DNA of 46,898 bases, taken from the NCBI GenBank assembly GCA_029939575.1, contig JAOZSR010000021.1, forward strand, positions 1 to 46,898, written 5' to 3'. Below, piece after piece: positions 45,413-46,898 of the stretch. A program made the position numbers and the translations under genes. Every line of letters begins with the position of its first letter. The stretch's first letter is position 1. Under the pieces are notes generated by a model. The model was not told where the DNA came from and made no database searches. It saw only the letters and a program-made list of their open reading frames with translations. Source of the DNA: Fidelibacterota bacterium. GTDB lineage: Bacteria; Fidelibacterota; UBA2242; JAOZSR01.

Positions 45413-46837
45413 ATGGATATTAAAGAATTACTTAAAGTAATTAAAGATAATGAAATCAGAAGTATTGATCTTAAATATTCCGATTTGATCGGTAATTGGT
45501 ATCATATCACATTTCCGTCCAGAAAAATTGAGTCTGTTGTAAAAGAGGGAATTCCCTTTGATGGCTCCAGCATTCCCGGTATGAAATCAGTTGAAGCCGG
45601 TGATATGGTTTTAATTCCTGATATCAGTACTGCGATTATTGATCCTTTTATGAAATATTCCACAGTCAGAATGTTGGCGTATATTTGTGATGCAGATACA
45701 AGAATTGGAGTCAAAAAAGATCCCAGAAGTCTTGCAAAAAGAGCTCAGGAATATTTATGTGAAACCGGAATTGCAGATCAATCATTTTGGATTCCGGAAT
45801 TTGAATTTTATCTTTTTAATGAAGCTAAAATAAATAATGGAAAATTTTCTGCCGGATATAAATTTACTTCTTCTGAAAATAAAGAAGATTTGCCCTTTGG
45901 TTATGAAGATATCGATGGTACAGCAGTAGCCAACAGAAAAGGTTATCATATTGATATTCCATTTGACAAATATGCTGATATTCGTGAGGAAATGGTTGAA
46001 TTGATTGAAAATATTGGTTGCCCCATCAGGTATCATCATCATGAAGTTGGACTTTCTGCACAGCAGGAAATAGAAACAGAACTGATAGATTTTGAAAAAA
46101 TTATAGATAAAATGATGTACATAAAAGATATTATTCATAATACTGCATTGAAAAATGAGTTAACTGCTACTTTTATGCCTAAACCTCTTTATGAAGAACC
46201 GGGGAATGGCATGCATTTTCACATTATGCTTAAAAAGAAAGGCGAAAATATTTTTTATGCCAAAGGTAACTATGCAGACTTGTCTGATAATGCTCTGTAT
46301 TTTATTGGCGGAATTTTGAAACACGGGAGATCATTAACTGCATTTACAAATCCCAGCACAAATTCTTTTAAGCGCTTACTTCCAGGTTTTGAGGCTCCTG
46401 TGAAATTATTTTTCGGACTGGCAAATAGGAGTGCGACAATTCGTATTCCAAAATATGCTACCGACAAAGATAGTAAGAGGATTGAATTCCGGACAAGTGA
46501 TGGTACGTGTAATTATTATCTTGCTATGAGCGCTTTATTGATGGCTGGCCTGGATGGTATCAAAAATAAAATAATGCCAACCAAAGAAAATAAATATGGA
46601 CCTTTTGATGATAATATTTTTGAATGGTCTGAGGAACAACAGAGTGAATTGTTATCTATACCAACATCTTTAGAAGAAGCACTTGAAGCACTAAAAGAGG
46701 ACCATAAATATCTACTTGCCGGAGATGTTTTTAACAAGGAATTAATCGATAGTTGGATTCATGAAAAAATGAAAGAAGTTATCGCGGTTAAAAACAGACC
46801 TCATCCTTTTGAAATGAATTTGTACTATAATTTGTAA
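45413..46837 (+). CDS. glnA: Type I glutamine synthetase
   Basis: The 474-aa protein joins ammonia and glutamate using ATP in the cytoplasm and forms dodecamers. Class I motifs are PFDGSSIPG (48-56), PEFEFYL (128-134), HHEVGLSAQQEIE (209-221), NGMHFHI (265-271), NPSTNSFKRLLPGFEAP (313-329) and NRSATIRIP (338-346). In the loop where many GSI-beta enzymes have NLYDLPPEE with the adenylylated Tyr, this one reads NIFEWSEEQ at 401-409, so Phe 403 stands in the Tyr position and control by adenylylation is unlikely. It has its own strong ribosome site and appears monocistronic within the window. Confidence 0.95.
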   Translation: MDIKELLKVIKDNEIRSIDLKYSDLIGNWYHITFPSRKIESVVKEGIPFDGSSIPGMKSVEAGDMVLIPDISTAIIDPFMKYSTVRMLAYICDADTRIGVKKDPRSLAKRAQEYLCETGIADQSFWIPEFEFYLFNEAKINNGKFSAGYKFTSSENKEDLPFGYEDIDGTAVANRKGYHIDIPFDKYADIREEMVELIENIGCPIRYHHHEVGLSAQQEIETELIDFEKIIDKMMYIKDIIHNTALKNELTATFMPKPLYEEPGNGMHFHIMLKKKGENIFYAKGNYADLSDNALYFIGGILKHGRSLTAFTNPSTNSFKRLLPGFEAPVKLFFGLANRSATIRIPKYATDKDSKRIEFRTSDGTCNYYLAMSALLMAGLDGIKNKIMPTKENKYGPFDDNIFEWSEEQQSELLSIPTSLEEALEALKEDHKYLLAGDVFNKELIDSWIHEKMKEVIAVKNRPHPFEMNLYYNL

Positions 46838-46863
46838 TAATAATTTTTGAACTCACCCCCTGA

Positions 46864-46888
46864 CCCCCTCTCTTAAAAATAGAGGGGG
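46864..46888. repeat. GC-rich hairpin repeat at right edge
   Basis: CCCCCTCT at 46864-46871 and AGAGGGGG at 46881-46888 form an 8-bp perfect stem with a 9-nt AT-rich loop, 26 bp after the glnA stop. It could terminate glnA transcription, but no U-tract follows; the next bases are GAACGGCGGG. The preceding CTCACCCCCTGA suggests a dispersed C-rich repeat family continuing beyond the window. Confidence 0.5.
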
Positions 46889-46898
46889 GAACGGCGGG

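Overview
The window is AT-rich DNA from a Gram-negative, flagellated bacterium, most likely in the Fibrobacterota-Chlorobiota-Bacteroidota (FCB) group or a related candidate phylum such as Cloacimonadota, Calditrichota or Marinimicrobia. The clues are two secreted proteins ending in an NYPNPFN-type C-terminal sorting domain, several probable lipoproteins, and a Bacteroidota-style amidase with a golvesin-like insert, together with complete flagellar basal-body genes and a CheZ. The phylum is an inference; no rRNA, tRNA or CRISPR array was seen.

Region 1 (1-14093) is a beta-glucan (laminarin-type) utilisation locus. A left block on the minus strand encodes a truncated GH5 endoglucanase lipoprotein (1-736), a GH17 beta-1,3-glucanase lipoprotein, a signal-less GH149/GH161-type beta-1,3-glucan phosphorylase, a clan GH-A lipoprotein and a GPH-family sugar:cation symporter. 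A 400-bp divergent promoter region holding a perfect inverted repeat separates this from a plus-strand block of GH3 beta-glucosidase, GH16 laminarinase lipoprotein and a GH5-CBM6-sorting-domain protein. The likely route is surface or periplasmic depolymerisation, symport of oligosaccharides, and cytoplasmic phosphorolysis to glucose 1-phosphate. There is no SusC/SusD pair and no local regulator.

Region 2 (14099-21352, minus strand) is a compact flagellar basal-body and export operon in the order flgB, flgC, an unknown 89-aa gene, fliE, fliF, fliG, fliH, fliI, fliJ and a motE-like gene, with many overlapping ends. A candidate sigma-54-type promoter lies just upstream of flgB. Region 3 (21719-28792, minus strand) is a signalling operon, read HDOD protein, CheY, CheZ, an unknown 93-aa protein, FapA, REC-GAF-degenerate GGDEF, REC-coiled coil, and an NtrC-class sigma-54 activator. 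The activator has a variant GAFTGA loop (GSFTNA). It probably controls flagellar operons.

Region 4 (29024-42683, minus strand) is mostly housekeeping and cell-envelope genes: an amidase/golvesin/fibronectin protein, a secreted metallophosphatase with a sorting tail, a GNAT acetyltransferase, an HNH nuclease, an ABC-F ATPase, an MFS transporter coupled to purC, a gamma-glutamyltransferase, and an RNase HII fused to a YraN-type nuclease domain. Region 5 (42684-46898) has a 158-bp MITE-like palindromic repeat, recQ, an AT-rich leader, and a type I glutamine synthetase in which the usual adenylylation tyrosine appears replaced by phenylalanine. A GC-rich hairpin repeat ends the window.
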